Shown here: positions 38,009-47,625 of the stretch, piece by piece | Position numbering within the stretch: the first letter of the stretch is position 1 | Layout: each line of letters starts with the position of its first letter | Assembly (NCBI RefSeq): GCF_001404515.1 | Contig: NZ_CXWE01000001.1 | Coordinates: 124,001-188,000, forward strand | DNA length: 64,000 nucleotides | Origin: Roseibium album | Lineage (GTDB): Bacteria; Pseudomonadota; Alphaproteobacteria; Rhizobiales; Stappiaceae | Direction of reading: 5' to 3' | Position numbers and translations under genes: made by a program | The notes under the pieces: generated by a model | What the model saw: the letters and a program-made list of their open reading frames with translations, nothing else | What the model was told of the DNA's origin: nothing | Databases searched by the model: none

Positions 38009-39193
38009 CTAGTTCGCGCTTATTAGAGGGTTCACTCCCTTTTTTGACAATGCCAAACTGGTCGCAGCCCCGAAAAGCAAGGCCCAGACAGGCGCACCAA
38101 TTCCGAAAAAGGAGATAGTGGACACAGTGGTCATGAAAGTTACCAATGCGGCTTCTCGCTGCCCGGACTGCAACAGCGCGGTGTTGAGGCTGGTTCCGAT
38201 GGTATTCATGAGCGCAAGCCCCGCAACCGATACCACAAGCGCCTTGGGAGCAATCAGGAATAGACCGATAACGGCAGCTCCAAGCAAACCGACAAGACAA
38301 TAAAATGCACCAGCAATGAGGGCCGCCTTGTATCGCGTCAATGGGTTTGCATCGGCTTCCGGACCTGCGCATATCGCTGCAGTTATTGCCGCGAGATTGA
38401 ATGCGAAACCTCCAAACGGGGCAAGCAGAACTGTGGTCATCCCGGTGACCGTCATGCTCGCGGAAACCGGCGGTTGGTATCCTGCTGATTTCAAGGCAAT
38501 GATGCCGGGCATGTTTTGCGAGGTCATCGTGACCACGTAGAGGGGCAGGCCGACCCCGATGAGTGCGGCCATGGAAAACTCGGGCATGACAAAGACCGGT
38601 CGAGCGATTGAAAACGCAAATTCGACATCGGTGTGGAAGGCGCCTGCGATCCAGCAAAAAAAGATGCCGGTCGCCAATACCGAAGGTATCGCATATCGCG
38701 AAAACCATCGCTTTCCTGCAAGATACGTCAGGCACATGACCGCGACGAGCGCCATGTCCTCTTCCATTGACGAAAAAACACCCAAACCAAAGCGAAACAG
38801 AATTCCTGCCAACATGGCACTGGCGATCGCATCAGGTATCAGATGCGACAGTTTCTCAAACCAGCCGGTCAATCCGGTCAGCGTCAGTAACGCGCCGCAA
38901 ACCAGAAAGGCGCCAATGGCTTCACTCATGGGAATGCCATCAAGACCAATGACCAGCAAAGCCGCCCCCGGTGTTGACCATGCGGTCAGGATTGGCATCC
39001 GATAGCGCCAGGACAGTGCAACGCCGCTTAACCCGGTTCCCAGCCCCAGGACCAGCATCCAGCTGTTGGCCTGCAACTGCGTGGCTCCAAGCTTGTCAAT
39101 GGCTTGAAATATGATCGCCACGCTGCCGGTGTAGCCGACCAGTACCGCGATGGATCCCGAGACAAGATGTGAAAGTTTCAGACCGGCAATCAT
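38009..39193 (-). CDS. benE: Benzoate:H+ symporter BenE family
   Basis: The 394-residue inner-membrane protein has about twelve helices and the BenE pattern: SGSIAVLVGYTGSVAIIFQAI near the N-terminus, RMPILTAWSTPGAALL, ASAMLAGILFRFGLGVF, and PLYVVTMTSQNMPGIIALKSAGYQPP. It takes up benzoate or a related aromatic acid. It is divergent from an XRE-cupin regulator with an operator between them. No benzoate dioxygenase genes are present in this window, so the substrate is uncertain. Confidence 0.9.
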   Translation of the reverse strand: MIAGLKLSHLVSGSIAVLVGYTGSVAIIFQAIDKLGATQLQANSWMLVLGLGTGLSGVALSWRYRMPILTAWSTPGAALLVIGLDGIPMSEAIGAFLVCGALLTLTGLTGWFEKLSHLIPDAIASAMLAGILFRFGLGVFSSMEEDMALVAVMCLTYLAGKRWFSRYAIPSVLATGIFFCWIAGAFHTDVEFAFSIARPVFVMPEFSMAALIGVGLPLYVVTMTSQNMPGIIALKSAGYQPPVSASMTVTGMTTVLLAPFGGFAFNLAAITAAICAGPEADANPLTRYKAALIAGAFYCLVGLLGAAVIGLFLIAPKALVVSVAGLALMNTIGTSLNTALLQSGQREAALVTFMTTVSTISFFGIGAPVWALLFGAATSLALSKKGVNPLISAN

Positions 39194-39257
39194 ATCTGTC
39201 GTGCCTTTGCGGTTCGGGAAAGCTAAGCTTGGACACGTGGGACCATACTCTGCGATT

Positions 39258-39289
39258 GTTCGTTATAACGTACGTTCGTTATAACGAAC
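39258..39289 (+). promoter_or_regulatory. Duplicated palindromic operator between benE and the XRE-cupin gene
   Basis: Two copies of GTTCGTTATAACG (39258-39270 and 39274-39286), each containing the perfect palindrome CGTTATAACG, lie 16 nt apart. The second continues to GAAC, giving a fully symmetric half. It sits 16 nt before the regulator start and about 65 nt from benE, and is a likely binding site of the adjacent XRE protein. Confidence 0.75.
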
Positions 39290-39304
39290 AAGAGATTCAG
39301 GCAA

Positions 39305-39880
39305 ATGACAGACAAAAAAATTCAAATCAAACTCAAGGCCGCTCGATTGAAGTCCGGGCTAAGCCTGTCGAGGACCGCGGAGCTGACTGGCGTCAGCAAA
39401 GCGATGCTTCATCAGATCGAACGCGGCGACTCGAGCCCGACCATCGCGACCTTGTGGAAATTGGCGAAGGGGTTTCACTTGCCTCTCACAGCCTTCATTG
39501 AAGACATGATCCAGACCGGTGATACCTTTACACCTGCCCGCAAGGAGTTAATCAGCTTTCCGGGAAGCATCGGTTTTCACACCGTATTTCCCTTCGACCC
39601 GGTTTTCGGTTCTGAGACGTTTCTTGTGACATTGGAAGCAGAACAGACACACACCTCGAACTCACACGATGTCGGTGTGGTCGAGGATGTGTTCGTGACC
39701 AAGGGAGAGATGGAAATCTTGTTCGACGGCCGCTGGAAACGCTGCCGCTGCGGTGACGGTCTGAGATTTCGTGCAGATCAACCCCATGGATATCGAAATC
39801 TTCACGATGAGCAGGCCCAGTTTCACAACACCTTGCACTATCCCAAAACAACATTGTTTGAGGTAACAGGCGAAGACTGA
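39305..39880 (+). CDS. XRE-family regulator with C-terminal cupin domain
   Basis: The 191-residue protein has an N-terminal XRE helix-turn-helix (LKAARLKSGLSLSRTAELTGVSKAMLHQIERGDSSPTIATLWKLAKGF) and a cupin ligand-binding domain from about 100 (EAEQTHTSNSHDVGVVEDVFVTKGEMEILFDGRW, HGYRNLHDEQAQFHNTLHYP). This architecture is common for small-molecule-responsive regulators next to transporter genes. It is divergent from benE and probably controls it and itself through the duplicated operator. The ligand is probably the transporter's substrate. Confidence 0.92.
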   Translation: MTDKKIQIKLKAARLKSGLSLSRTAELTGVSKAMLHQIERGDSSPTIATLWKLAKGFHLPLTAFIEDMIQTGDTFTPARKELISFPGSIGFHTVFPFDPVFGSETFLVTLEAEQTHTSNSHDVGVVEDVFVTKGEMEILFDGRWKRCRCGDGLRFRADQPHGYRNLHDEQAQFHNTLHYPKTTLFEVTGED

Positions 39881-40058
39881 AAACCAGAAGGCCTAACGTT
39901 CCGTTTTCAGGGAAACTGCGGCAGACTCTTTTTGGTCCGGATCAAAGACGCCGAGGTGAGGCATAGGCATGGTGGCCGCGGCGAGTTGCCGAGACCGGTG
40001 CTGGCACATTGCGGACCTGCACCTGCTCTCGACAACACACATCAAATCCAGTCGTCTG

Positions 40059-41384
40059 TCAGCCTTGCTGCTGGCCGACGGTGATGATGGTCGGTTTGTG
40101 TTCCGCGAGCAGCCTTTTTGCAACGCGCTGAACGTCTTCAAGTGTCACGGCCTGGATCTCGCTGTTGCGGCGGTCGAAATAGTCGATGCCGAGCTCGGCG
40201 TTTTGAAGGGCAACGAGCTGACGGGCGATCTTGCCCGAACTGTCGAAGCGCAGTGGGTAAGAACCGGTGATAAATCGCTTGGCCGCCTCCAGCTCGTCCT
40301 GGCTCGGGCCTTGCGTTGCCATGCGGCTCAGCTGGTTCAGCATCACCTCTACAGTCTCGCCGGCCCGGTCCGATTTGGTCGCCGCGGATCCAATGAGAAG
40401 GCCTGTGTGGCGGTAAGGCGACAAGGACGTGCTCGCCCCATAGGAAAGTCCGCGTTTTTCGCGCACTTCCTGATACATCCATGATGTAAAGGTCCCACCT
40501 CCAAGTATGTGATTCATCACGTAAGCCGCCTGATAGTCAGGGTCGTCGCGTGTGATGCCGGGATAAGCCAGAAGTATCGTTGTTTGCGGCACTGTAAGTT
40601 CACGGTGAACTGTCCCGCCGGTCCGGGGCGCGAGGTCGGCGACAGCCGCCAGGTCACTTCGCTCGGGAAGGTCGGCGAAAATCTTGTCCAGAAGCGGGGC
40701 CAGGGTCTTTGCATCGATCGAGCCGACGACGCCGATCTTCAGTCCGTCCCGCGTCAGGATCTTGCCGTGCTGTGCCTGAAGGTCTGCTGCGGAAAGGCTG
40801 GTCAACGACTCCATCGTCCCAAGCGTCGGGCGGGCATAAGGGTGCGCCCCGAACATGGCATCGGCGAGTGACCGGCCTGCAATCGCGTTCGGATCGCTCT
40901 GGTTCCGTCTGATCTGCGTACTCAATTGCGTCTTCATGCGCTCGACGGGGGTTTCATCGAAACGGGGTTCATTGACTGCGAGCTTCAGAAGATCTGTTGC
41001 CTGTGTCAGTCTTGGGCTGAGAGTTCTCAAGCTTCCGTAAAACCGGTCCTTGCCGGTGCTGAACCCGATACTCACAGCGAGTTCTTCCAGCTTGCCCTGA
41101 AAATCTTCGGAAGCGAGGTCACCTGCACCTTCATCCAGTGACGCCGCCAGCAGCCGTGTCAGGCCTTCTTTTCCCGCTGGATCCTGCGTTGAGCCACCGT
41201 CAAAGGAAAAATTCACCGCGATGATGGGAACCGTATGATCCTCAACGAGCCAGGCTTCGATACCCTTCGGACTGACAACTTTCTGTATCTCGACAGCATA
41301 GGCAAGACGGGAAAGCGCCATAAGGGCGACGACGGAAAGAACGGCGAGGGATGAAAGCGTGCGAAAGAATGTCTTCTGGGTCAT
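40059..41384 (-). CDS. M16-family peptidase-like protein lacking HXXEH (inactive partner)
   Basis: The 441-residue exported protein has an N-terminal membrane or signal segment (LSSLAVLSVVALMALSRLAYA) and the M16 fold (EAWLVEDHTVPIIAVNFSFDGGSTQDPAGKEGLTRLLAASLDEGAGDL). The zinc motif HXXEH is absent at the expected position (GLTRLLAASLDEG). This is the usual form of the catalytically dead partner of an M16 heterodimer; the second M16 repeat shows MNHILGGGTFTSWMYQEVREKRGLSYG. It lies 3 nt after the active subunit's gene. Confidence 0.9.
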   Translation of the reverse strand: MTQKTFFRTLSSLAVLSVVALMALSRLAYAVEIQKVVSPKGIEAWLVEDHTVPIIAVNFSFDGGSTQDPAGKEGLTRLLAASLDEGAGDLASEDFQGKLEELAVSIGFSTGKDRFYGSLRTLSPRLTQATDLLKLAVNEPRFDETPVERMKTQLSTQIRRNQSDPNAIAGRSLADAMFGAHPYARPTLGTMESLTSLSAADLQAQHGKILTRDGLKIGVVGSIDAKTLAPLLDKIFADLPERSDLAAVADLAPRTGGTVHRELTVPQTTILLAYPGITRDDPDYQAAYVMNHILGGGTFTSWMYQEVREKRGLSYGASTSLSPYRHTGLLIGSAATKSDRAGETVEVMLNQLSRMATQGPSQDELEAAKRFITGSYPLRFDSSGKIARQLVALQNAELGIDYFDRRNSEIQAVTLEDVQRVAKRLLAEHKPTIITVGQQQG

Positions 41385-41387
41385 GGA

Positions 41388-42860
41388 TCAGGACTTGTCG
41401 TTGACTTCTGTTGCATTGGTCAGGGCGGCTGCGGGTTCTGTCCCGCTTTCGATCCGCAATTCCCCGTAAACCGGGATTTTTGTCAGGTAGGACCGCGCGG
41501 CCTCCAGAACATCCGCAGGCGTAACGGCACTTATCTGTGCCGGCCAGCTTTGGACATCTTCCACCGTCTGGCCGGTGGTCAGTGCACCGCCGAACAGCCT
41601 GGCGAGTCCTGACTGGCTGTCCTGGGCGTAGATCGCGCTTGCAAGCATGCTGTTTTTGGCACGCGCCACTTCTTCTTCGGAGACGCCTGTATCGATGACC
41701 TTCTGCAGCTCCGCTGCTATCAGGCGCTCCATTTCTTCAAGGGTCTTACCCGGGCGCGGGGCGGCATAAACTCCGAACCTGCCGTCATTCAGGGCTCGGC
41801 TCTGGTAATAGGCTCCTGCTCCGATGGCAGCTTCCTGGCCAAGCACGAGGGCCTTGTGCAACCGGCTCGAAGGGCCTTCTCCCAGAATATACGACAGGAC
41901 ATCGAGCGCCTCCGGCGTCCGTCCCTGTCCCGTCGACTGGCTGGGAACGACCCAGGTCTGCGAAATGGTTTCCTGGCGGACCCTTGGATCAGAAACCGCA
42001 ATCCGGCGTTCTCCGGAGAGTGGTGGTTCCAAAGGTCTCACACGTTCGCCGGGTTCCGCACGCCTTGCGACCTTGCCATAGGTTTCGATTGCAAGTTCCC
42101 GGATCTTTTCAACGTCGACGTCACCGGCGATCACGACCACCGCGTTGTTCGGTGTGTAGAACCGGTCATAAAAATCTATCGCGGCATCCTTGTTCAGGGC
42201 TTCGATTTCGCTCTCCCAGCCGATCACGGGTGACCCATACGGATGGTTGACGAATGTGATGGCGTTCATGGCTTCGCGCAGGCGCGAACCGGGCTCGCTG
42301 TCCACACGGCTTCTGCGTTCTTCAAGCACGACATCACGTTCCGGCGCGACGATCTCTTCGGTCAGCACCAGGTTCTCCATGCGGTCCGCCTCAAGCTTCA
42401 TCATCAGCGGCAGGTGTTCTTTTGCGACCTTCTGGAAATAGGCCGTGTAGTCCAGGCTCGTGAAGGCGTTTTCCTGACCACCTCGCTCCGCGATCATTTT
42501 CGAAAAAGCGCCGTCAGGGTATGCTTTTGTCCCCTTGAACATCAGGTGTTCAAGAAAGTGTGCCACGCCTGACTGCCCCTCTGGTTCATCTGCCGATCCG
42601 ACCTTGTACCAGATCATGTGCGTGGCGACCGGGGCCCGGCGGTCAGGTATCACGACGACCTGGAGGCCGTTCTCCAGCGTGAAACTCTCCAGATTGGGTG
42701 CTATGACGATATCGCTCGTCAGGAGTGAGTCTGCAGCAACCTGCGATGGGGTGAGAAGCGCTGTAGTACCCAGCAAGAGTACGGGTAGAGCCAAAAGACG
42801 GGCGGACCGTCGCAGTCGTTTTGCAATTGATGGACGAAATGCATTTTGGCGAGGGTTCAC
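41388..42860 (-). CDS. M16-family zinc peptidase (active subunit)
   Basis: The 490-residue exported protein starts at GTG 42860 with GGGAG upstream. A basic stretch and signal segment (LLALPVLLLGTTALLTPSQVA) precede the M16 domain. HFLEHLMFKGT contains the HXXEH zinc site, followed by a downstream Glu-rich helix; YFQKVAKEHLPLMMKLEADRMENL and IGWESEIEALNKDAAIDFYDRFYTPNNAVVVIAGDVD are family patterns. It degrades peptides or misfolded proteins in the periplasm. It pairs with the inactive 441-residue homologue, as in PqqL-like pairs. Confidence 0.93.
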   Translation of the reverse strand: MNPRQNAFRPSIAKRLRRSARLLALPVLLLGTTALLTPSQVAADSLLTSDIVIAPNLESFTLENGLQVVVIPDRRAPVATHMIWYKVGSADEPEGQSGVAHFLEHLMFKGTKAYPDGAFSKMIAERGGQENAFTSLDYTAYFQKVAKEHLPLMMKLEADRMENLVLTEEIVAPERDVVLEERRSRVDSEPGSRLREAMNAITFVNHPYGSPVIGWESEIEALNKDAAIDFYDRFYTPNNAVVVIAGDVDVEKIRELAIETYGKVARRAEPGERVRPLEPPLSGERRIAVSDPRVRQETISQTWVVPSQSTGQGRTPEALDVLSYILGEGPSSRLHKALVLGQEAAIGAGAYYQSRALNDGRFGVYAAPRPGKTLEEMERLIAAELQKVIDTGVSEEEVARAKNSMLASAIYAQDSQSGLARLFGGALTTGQTVEDVQSWPAQISAVTPADVLEAARSYLTKIPVYGELRIESGTEPAAALTNATEVNDKS

Positions 42861-42888
42861 GTGTAACTCCCTTTGTGGCCTGAAAACG

Positions 42889-42937
42889 AAAAAACCTCCG
42901 GACTGATCCCTCCATATAGGAAGGTTGGTCCAGAGGT
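42889..42937 (-). terminator. Terminator between the lipoprotein gene and the M16 operon
   Basis: On the minus strand a stem ACCTC-t-GGAC ... GTCC-g-GAGGT with an inner partly paired region is followed by six Ts, giving a rho-independent terminator after the lipoprotein gene. Confidence 0.8.
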
Positions 42938-42978
42938 CCCATTACATTTTTGTCATTCGCGGTTTAACCGCGGATCGG

Positions 42979-43689
42979 TCAGTTACAAAATTCCTGTTGA
43001 CCTTCCAGACACCGCGGATCGACTGGCGTACTTGTATATGGATCGTAATTGGTCGGTTTCTTGTTGTTCGACTTCTTTACAATGTCCGGCATCGGCGCGT
43101 CCGGGGACGGCGTGCTGTAGCTGCTTGGCGGTTCGGTCAGGAAGCGGCGTGTCGCAATACCATTGTCTTCCAGACCGGCCTGCTGTGCCTTGAGTTGCTG
43201 AAGCTTTTCCCACTCTTCGCGCTGCTGCGCGCGTGTTTGAACTTCGCCTTCGGCAATATCGTTGTCGCGGCGCTCGGCTTCCAGGTCTCGTGTCGTCTGG
43301 CCGGTCACGCCCGTGATCTTGAAGCCGCGCATTTGCTCAGGTGTCAAGGGTTGCTTGTTGAGCCCGCCGGTATCTGCGTAGAGCTCCTTCAGTTCCCGGT
43401 ATTGAGCATTTTCCTGTTGCTGCGGCCAGTTCTGGGCATCGGTTCCGGCAACTTCGGTTTCCGGTTCCGGAAGCTTTCCCGGTTCGGCAGGCATGGCAAG
43501 CGGAGCGCGGGGTTTGTAATCGATGGGCTTTGCGTTCGGATCGACAGCGCCGAGCCCGCTCATGAGGGAATTCACCAGTGCCACATCCGGCGCCTGCGAT
43601 GTTCCGTCGGCCGCCTGGCAAGCCGCCAGCCCAGTCAATAGGACAAGCACGGCGGATTTTCTGACCCAGCTAATTTTCGTCCGCACCAC
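42979..43689 (-). CDS. Lipoprotein (possible DUF3035/BamF-like)
   Basis: The 236-residue protein has a signal peptide ending in a lipobox (VLLTGLAAC), so it is probably a lipoprotein. The mature part is hydrophilic, Pro- and Gln-rich and probably largely disordered, with segments such as IDYKPRAPLAMPAEPGKLPEPETEV and a coiled-coil (LEAERRDNDIAEGEVQTRAQQREEWEKLQQLKAQQ). The GTG at 43689 is chosen because GGGGAG lies upstream. It lies between lspA and the M16 genes. The APLAMPAEPGKLPEP pattern vaguely resembles DUF3035 proteins, so a BAM-related role is possible but unproven. Confidence 0.75.
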   Translation of the reverse strand: MVRTKISWVRKSAVLVLLTGLAACQAADGTSQAPDVALVNSLMSGLGAVDPNAKPIDYKPRAPLAMPAEPGKLPEPETEVAGTDAQNWPQQQENAQYRELKELYADTGGLNKQPLTPEQMRGFKITGVTGQTTRDLEAERRDNDIAEGEVQTRAQQREEWEKLQQLKAQQAGLEDNGIATRRFLTEPPSSYSTPSPDAPMPDIVKKSNNKKPTNYDPYTSTPVDPRCLEGQQEFCN

Positions 43690-43763
43690 AGCAGACTCCC
43701 CGGTTACCTGTTGAAAAAGCAGGCATACACGCGCCCGCAATCCATCTGTTCAGCGTTAAACCT

Positions 43764-44300
43764 TCATTTTGCGGCTGAATTAGGACCAATTCTGAAACTG
43801 TCATACAGGAGAGCGACGACGCCTGCAACGATCCACACATCTGCGAGGTTGAAGACGTACCAGGAGAATGTGCCAACGTGAAAATGCACAAAATCAACCA
43901 CGGCACCGTATGCGATTCGATCTATTCCATTGCCGATCGCACCGCCTATGACCAGCGCGAGTGCGAAGGCGACCAGTTTTGTCTGGCAGCGCGCCGACCA
44001 GACCCAAAGACCGATGGTTATGGCAACCGTCAGTCCGGCCAGCAGCCAGCGACCTGTATCGCCGTCCTGTTGAAACAGGCCATAGGAGACACCCCGGTTC
44101 CAGACCAGCACGAATTCCAGCACCGGGAATAGCTCTACAGGGCCATTCGTTCCAAGCTCGAAGCCATAAAGCAGCCAGAGTTTGCTCACCTGGTCCAGGA
44201 CGAGGCCGGCAAGCGCAACAACGAACACAATCCCGCTGAAGCGACCCCACAAGAGGGGTTGCCCGGCGGTATCTGGTTCAATTTGTGTCGGTTCGCTCAT
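43764..44300 (-). CDS. lspA: Lipoprotein signal peptidase (signal peptidase II)
   Basis: The 178-residue inner-membrane aspartyl protease cleaves prolipoproteins. The four-helix arrangement has the catalytic motifs GNGIDRIAYGAVVDFVHF (first Asp) and FNLADVWIVAGVVALL (second Asp). It lies 33 nt after ileS in the same direction, the common ileS-lspA arrangement. An adjacent lipoprotein gene makes sense as a substrate. Confidence 0.97.
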   Translation of the reverse strand: MSEPTQIEPDTAGQPLLWGRFSGIVFVVALAGLVLDQVSKLWLLYGFELGTNGPVELFPVLEFVLVWNRGVSYGLFQQDGDTGRWLLAGLTVAITIGLWVWSARCQTKLVAFALALVIGGAIGNGIDRIAYGAVVDFVHFHVGTFSWYVFNLADVWIVAGVVALLYDSFRIGPNSAAK

Positions 44301-44333
44301 GCGGTTCCAGAAACTGTCCCTTGCCTTGCCGCG

Positions 44334-47300
44334 TTATGCGGGCACGTGAGAAGCGTCCCATTCACGAAGCGCTGCGGCGTCGCGCAATGTGACATCCGGA
44401 TAGTCCCGATCAGTCCCGACTTCAGGCAGGATCTTCCAGGATCTGGCGCATTTCTGGCCTTCTGCCAGAGCCGGCACAACCGCTACGCCCTTTGTGTCTT
44501 CAAGTGTGAAGGCACCGTTCGGCGCAGCGCCGGAAGACAACGTCAACTGGCTGGTGATGGCAATATCAGCCATGTTCTGCCCCTCAAGCGCGGCCATCAG
44601 ATCCGGATCGGTCACATGTACGACCGGGTGTGCCTCCAGTGACGAACCGATCCGCTTTTCCCTGCGTTCAATTTCAAGAGCACCGGTGATCACGCGGCGA
44701 ACCGTTCTGATCTTCGCCCATTTGGCAGCCAGATCTTCATCTCGCCATTCTGCGGGAACGACCGGGAATTGCTCAAGATGAACCGAGGTCTCTTCCCCGT
44801 AGCGGGTAACCCAGGTTTCGTCCATTGTGAATGGCAGCATCGGCGCCATCCAGGTGACCAGGCAGTTGAACAGCTTGTCGATGACGAAGAGCGACGCCTT
44901 GCGGCGAGCAGAAGATTCGGCATCGCAATAAAGCGTGTCCTTGCGGATATCGAAATAGAAGGCGGACAATTCGACGGTCATGAAGGTGAAGAGCTGGTGG
45001 GTCACCTTCTTGTAGTCGAACTCCCAATAGGCTTCACGAACCAGGGCGTCCAACTCGGCAAGACGATGCAGCATCAGTCTTTCGAGTTCAGGCATGTCGG
45101 CGATCGAGACCTCTTCGCCGGTTGCATGAGCAAGGGATCCGAGCATCCAGCGCAGCGTGTTGCGCAGCTTGCGATAGCTGTCGACGTTTGTCTTGATGAT
45201 TTCCTGGCCGAGACGCTGGTCTTCCCAATAGTCTGTCGACGCCACCCAAAGACGCAGGATGTCGGCCCCGTACTGCTTGATGATATCCTGAGGGAACACC
45301 TGGTTGTTGAGTGACTTGGACATCTTGCGGCCATCTTCGGCCATGGTGAAGCCGTGTGTCAGGACGGCGTCATAGGGCGCCGTACCGCGCGTGCCGCAAC
45401 TCTCCAGCAGCGAGGAATGGAACCAGCCGCGATGCTGGTCCGACCCTTCAAGATAAAGAACATAGTCGTTTCCGCCGTCCTTCTTGCGGGTCGGGTTGAG
45501 ATCGTCCCGTTTTTCCAGGACGAAGGCATGGGTGGAACCGGAATCGAACCACACATCGAGAATATCGGTGACCATGTCCCAGTCATCGGCCAGATAGTCA
45601 TTCCCGAGGAAACGCTCCTTGGCACCTTCCGCGTACCATGCATCGGCACCTTCATCGCAAAAGGCTTCGTAAATGCGCGCGTTGACTGCCTCATCCTTCA
45701 GAACGTCAGACGTCTCCTTGTGGATGAACACGGTAATCGGAACACCCCATGCGCGTTGGCGGGACAGGACCCAGTCCGGACGGTTCTCGATCATCGAGCG
45801 TAACCGGTTCTGACCGCTTCCCGGTACGAAGCGGGTCTCGTCGATCGCGTTGAGCGCGCGCGTGCGCAACGTGTCTCCTTCACCGGACAAGGTCTTGTCC
45901 ATGTAGACGAACCACTGCGGGGTGTTGCGGAAGATCACCGGTTTCTTCGAGCGCCAGGAATGCGGATAGGAGTGGTTAAGTCTGCCAAGGCCGATCAGAT
46001 TTCCGCTTTCCTTCAGCTTTTCGATGACCACCTTGTTGGCTTTGCCCTTTTCACCCTTGTGGGTGATGACCTCGGCACCTTCAAAGCCCGGAGCATCCTT
46101 GGTGTAAAATCCGTCATCGGCAACCGTGAACGGGATGGCGGTATTGATACCGCGCGCATCCAGTTCGGCGCGTTTATCCATCCAGATTTCAAAATCGTCC
46201 GAGCCGTGGCCGGGGGCAGTATGGACAAAGCCCGTACCTGCATCATCGGTTACGTGATCACCATCCAGCACGGGCACATCGAATTCGTAGCCGCCGAGGC
46301 CGAGGTCGGCGAGAGGGTGTGCACAGGTGATTGCCTCAAGTTCGTCTGCGGTTACGGCACGAACACGATTGAAGTCTGAAATGCGGGCGTTCTTGAAGAC
46401 GTCTGCCGCCAGAGCATCGGCAAGGATCAGGAGATCGCCTTTCTGCACCCAGTTTTCGTCCGGCAGGCCATCCTGCGTGACTTCATACAGACTGTAGGCG
46501 ATACGCGAAGAGAAACAGATCGCCCGGTTTCCGGGAATGGTCCAGGGCGTGGTTGTCCAGATGACCAGGGACGCATCGAGCAATTGCTCCACGGCGGCCT
46601 GATCACTGCCACCAGCGGTCACGACCGGAAATTTCACCCAGATCATGTCGGACTTATGATCCTGATACTCGATTTCTGCTTCCGCGAGTGCCGTCTTTTC
46701 GACAACCGACCACATGACCGGCTTGGAGCCGCGATAAAGCTGCCCGGACATGGCGAATTTCATCAGCTCCCGGGCGATGACCGCCTCGCTCTCAAAGCGC
46801 ATGGTAAGATAGGGGTTGTCCCAGTCCCCCTCAATACCGAGGCGCTTGAATTCCTTGCGCTGTACATCGATCCAGTGTTCGGCGAATTCGCGGCATTCCT
46901 TGCGGAATTCGTTGATCGGAACCTCGTCCTTGTTTTTGCCCTTGGCGCGGTACTGTTCCTCGATTTTCCATTCGATCGGCAGGCCGTGGCAATCCCAGCC
47001 AGGAACATAATTGCTCTCGAAACCCATCATCTGCATCGAGCGGGTGACAATGTCCTTCAACGTCTTGTTGAGTGCATGCCCGATGTGGATGTTGCCGTTG
47101 GCATAGGGGGGGCCGTCATGCAGCACGAATTTGTCGCGGGTCGCACCCTGCGCGCGCAATTTGTTGTAGATATCAAGCTTTTCCCACCTTGCGAGGATTT
47201 CAGGTTCCTTCTTGGGAAGGCCCGCCCGCATCGGGAAATCGGTCTTCGGCAAGTTGAGCGTTTCGGAATAGTCGCGTTTATCTGTCTCGGTCATCGTCAA
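44334..47300 (-). CDS. ileS: Isoleucyl-tRNA synthetase
   Basis: Charges tRNA-Ile, 988 residues. The class I motifs are visible: HIGH as HIGH in [21 protein letters not shown] (about residue 70), and KMSKS in [18 protein letters not shown] (about 660), with an editing domain between. The [14 protein letters not shown] segment and the C-terminal anticodon region (FAWLxx-like [12 protein letters not shown]...) fit the family. There is no C-terminal zinc finger, as in many alphaproteobacterial enzymes. The first ATG at 47300 is followed by a second in-frame ATG at 47294. Confidence 0.98.
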   Translation of the reverse strand: MTMTETDKRDYSETLNLPKTDFPMRAGLPKKEPEILARWEKLDIYNKLRAQGATRDKFVLHDGPPYANGNIHIGHALNKTLKDIVTRSMQMMGFESNYVPGWDCHGLPIEWKIEEQYRAKGKNKDEVPINEFRKECREFAEHWIDVQRKEFKRLGIEGDWDNPYLTMRFESEAVIARELMKFAMSGQLYRGSKPVMWSVVEKTALAEAEIEYQDHKSDMIWVKFPVVTAGGSDQAAVEQLLDASLVIWTTTPWTIPGNRAICFSSRIAYSLYEVTQDGLPDENWVQKGDLLILADALAADVFKNARISDFNRVRAVTADELEAITCAHPLADLGLGGYEFDVPVLDGDHVTDDAGTGFVHTAPGHGSDDFEIWMDKRAELDARGINTAIPFTVADDGFYTKDAPGFEGAEVITHKGEKGKANKVVIEKLKESGNLIGLGRLNHSYPHSWRSKKPVIFRNTPQWFVYMDKTLSGEGDTLRTRALNAIDETRFVPGSGQNRLRSMIENRPDWVLSRQRAWGVPITVFIHKETSDVLKDEAVNARIYEAFCDEGADAWYAEGAKERFLGNDYLADDWDMVTDILDVWFDSGSTHAFVLEKRDDLNPTRKKDGGNDYVLYLEGSDQHRGWFHSSLLESCGTRGTAPYDAVLTHGFTMAEDGRKMSKSLNNQVFPQDIIKQYGADILRLWVASTDYWEDQRLGQEIIKTNVDSYRKLRNTLRWMLGSLAHATGEEVSIADMPELERLMLHRLAELDALVREAYWEFDYKKVTHQLFTFMTVELSAFYFDIRKDTLYCDAESSARRKASLFVIDKLFNCLVTWMAPMLPFTMDETWVTRYGEETSVHLEQFPVVPAEWRDEDLAAKWAKIRTVRRVITGALEIERREKRIGSSLEAHPVVHVTDPDLMAALEGQNMADIAITSQLTLSSGAAPNGAFTLEDTKGVAVVPALAEGQKCARSWKILPEVGTDRDYPDVTLRDAAALREWDASHVPA

Positions 47301-47625
47301 GTCGATCCGGTCGTTCGGGCAAACTGCCCGCCAATTTTACGGGGTGTTGCGTGCCTGTCTTCAGGCCGCGAGAACAGGAGTGTCCCGGTCCCTGGCGCCG
47401 CGTTGTTCGCGTCAGCCGAAGGCCGGGCAGGTAATTCGCGTAATCGCGATCATCTCAGAGCCGATGAATATGAGTGGCATGTCGTGCATGGGATGGGACA
47501 TAGCAGCACTTGCAGGCCGAATAAAGAGGTCTGCAGTATTTCGTGGGTACTCGACTGCCGGAATGGCAGGCTTTCTTTAACGGCTGGCAGTTTATGAAGA
47601 GGAGGAGCTTGATCAAGAGGACGGC
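47301..47625 (+). other. Divergent intergenic region between ileS and a GT87 gene
   Basis: 325 bases that hold the promoters of ileS and the GT87 pair. A 78-codon frame at 47344-47580 looks random. No T-box, riboswitch or clear operator was seen. Confidence 0.45.

Noticed and set aside
37866..38735. Long minus-strand frame over benE
   Set aside because: Overlaps benE, which has clear family motifs and a correct hydrophobic pattern; this frame is rich in Arg, Cys and His as expected of a shadow.
42958..42972. Short palindrome CGCGGTTTAACCGCG near the lipoprotein stop codon
   Set aside because: A loop of a single base makes a stable hairpin unlikely, and the real terminator lies just beyond it.
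47344..47580. 78-codon frame in the ileS-GT87 intergenic region
   Set aside because: Random-looking sequence, no ribosome site, no motif.
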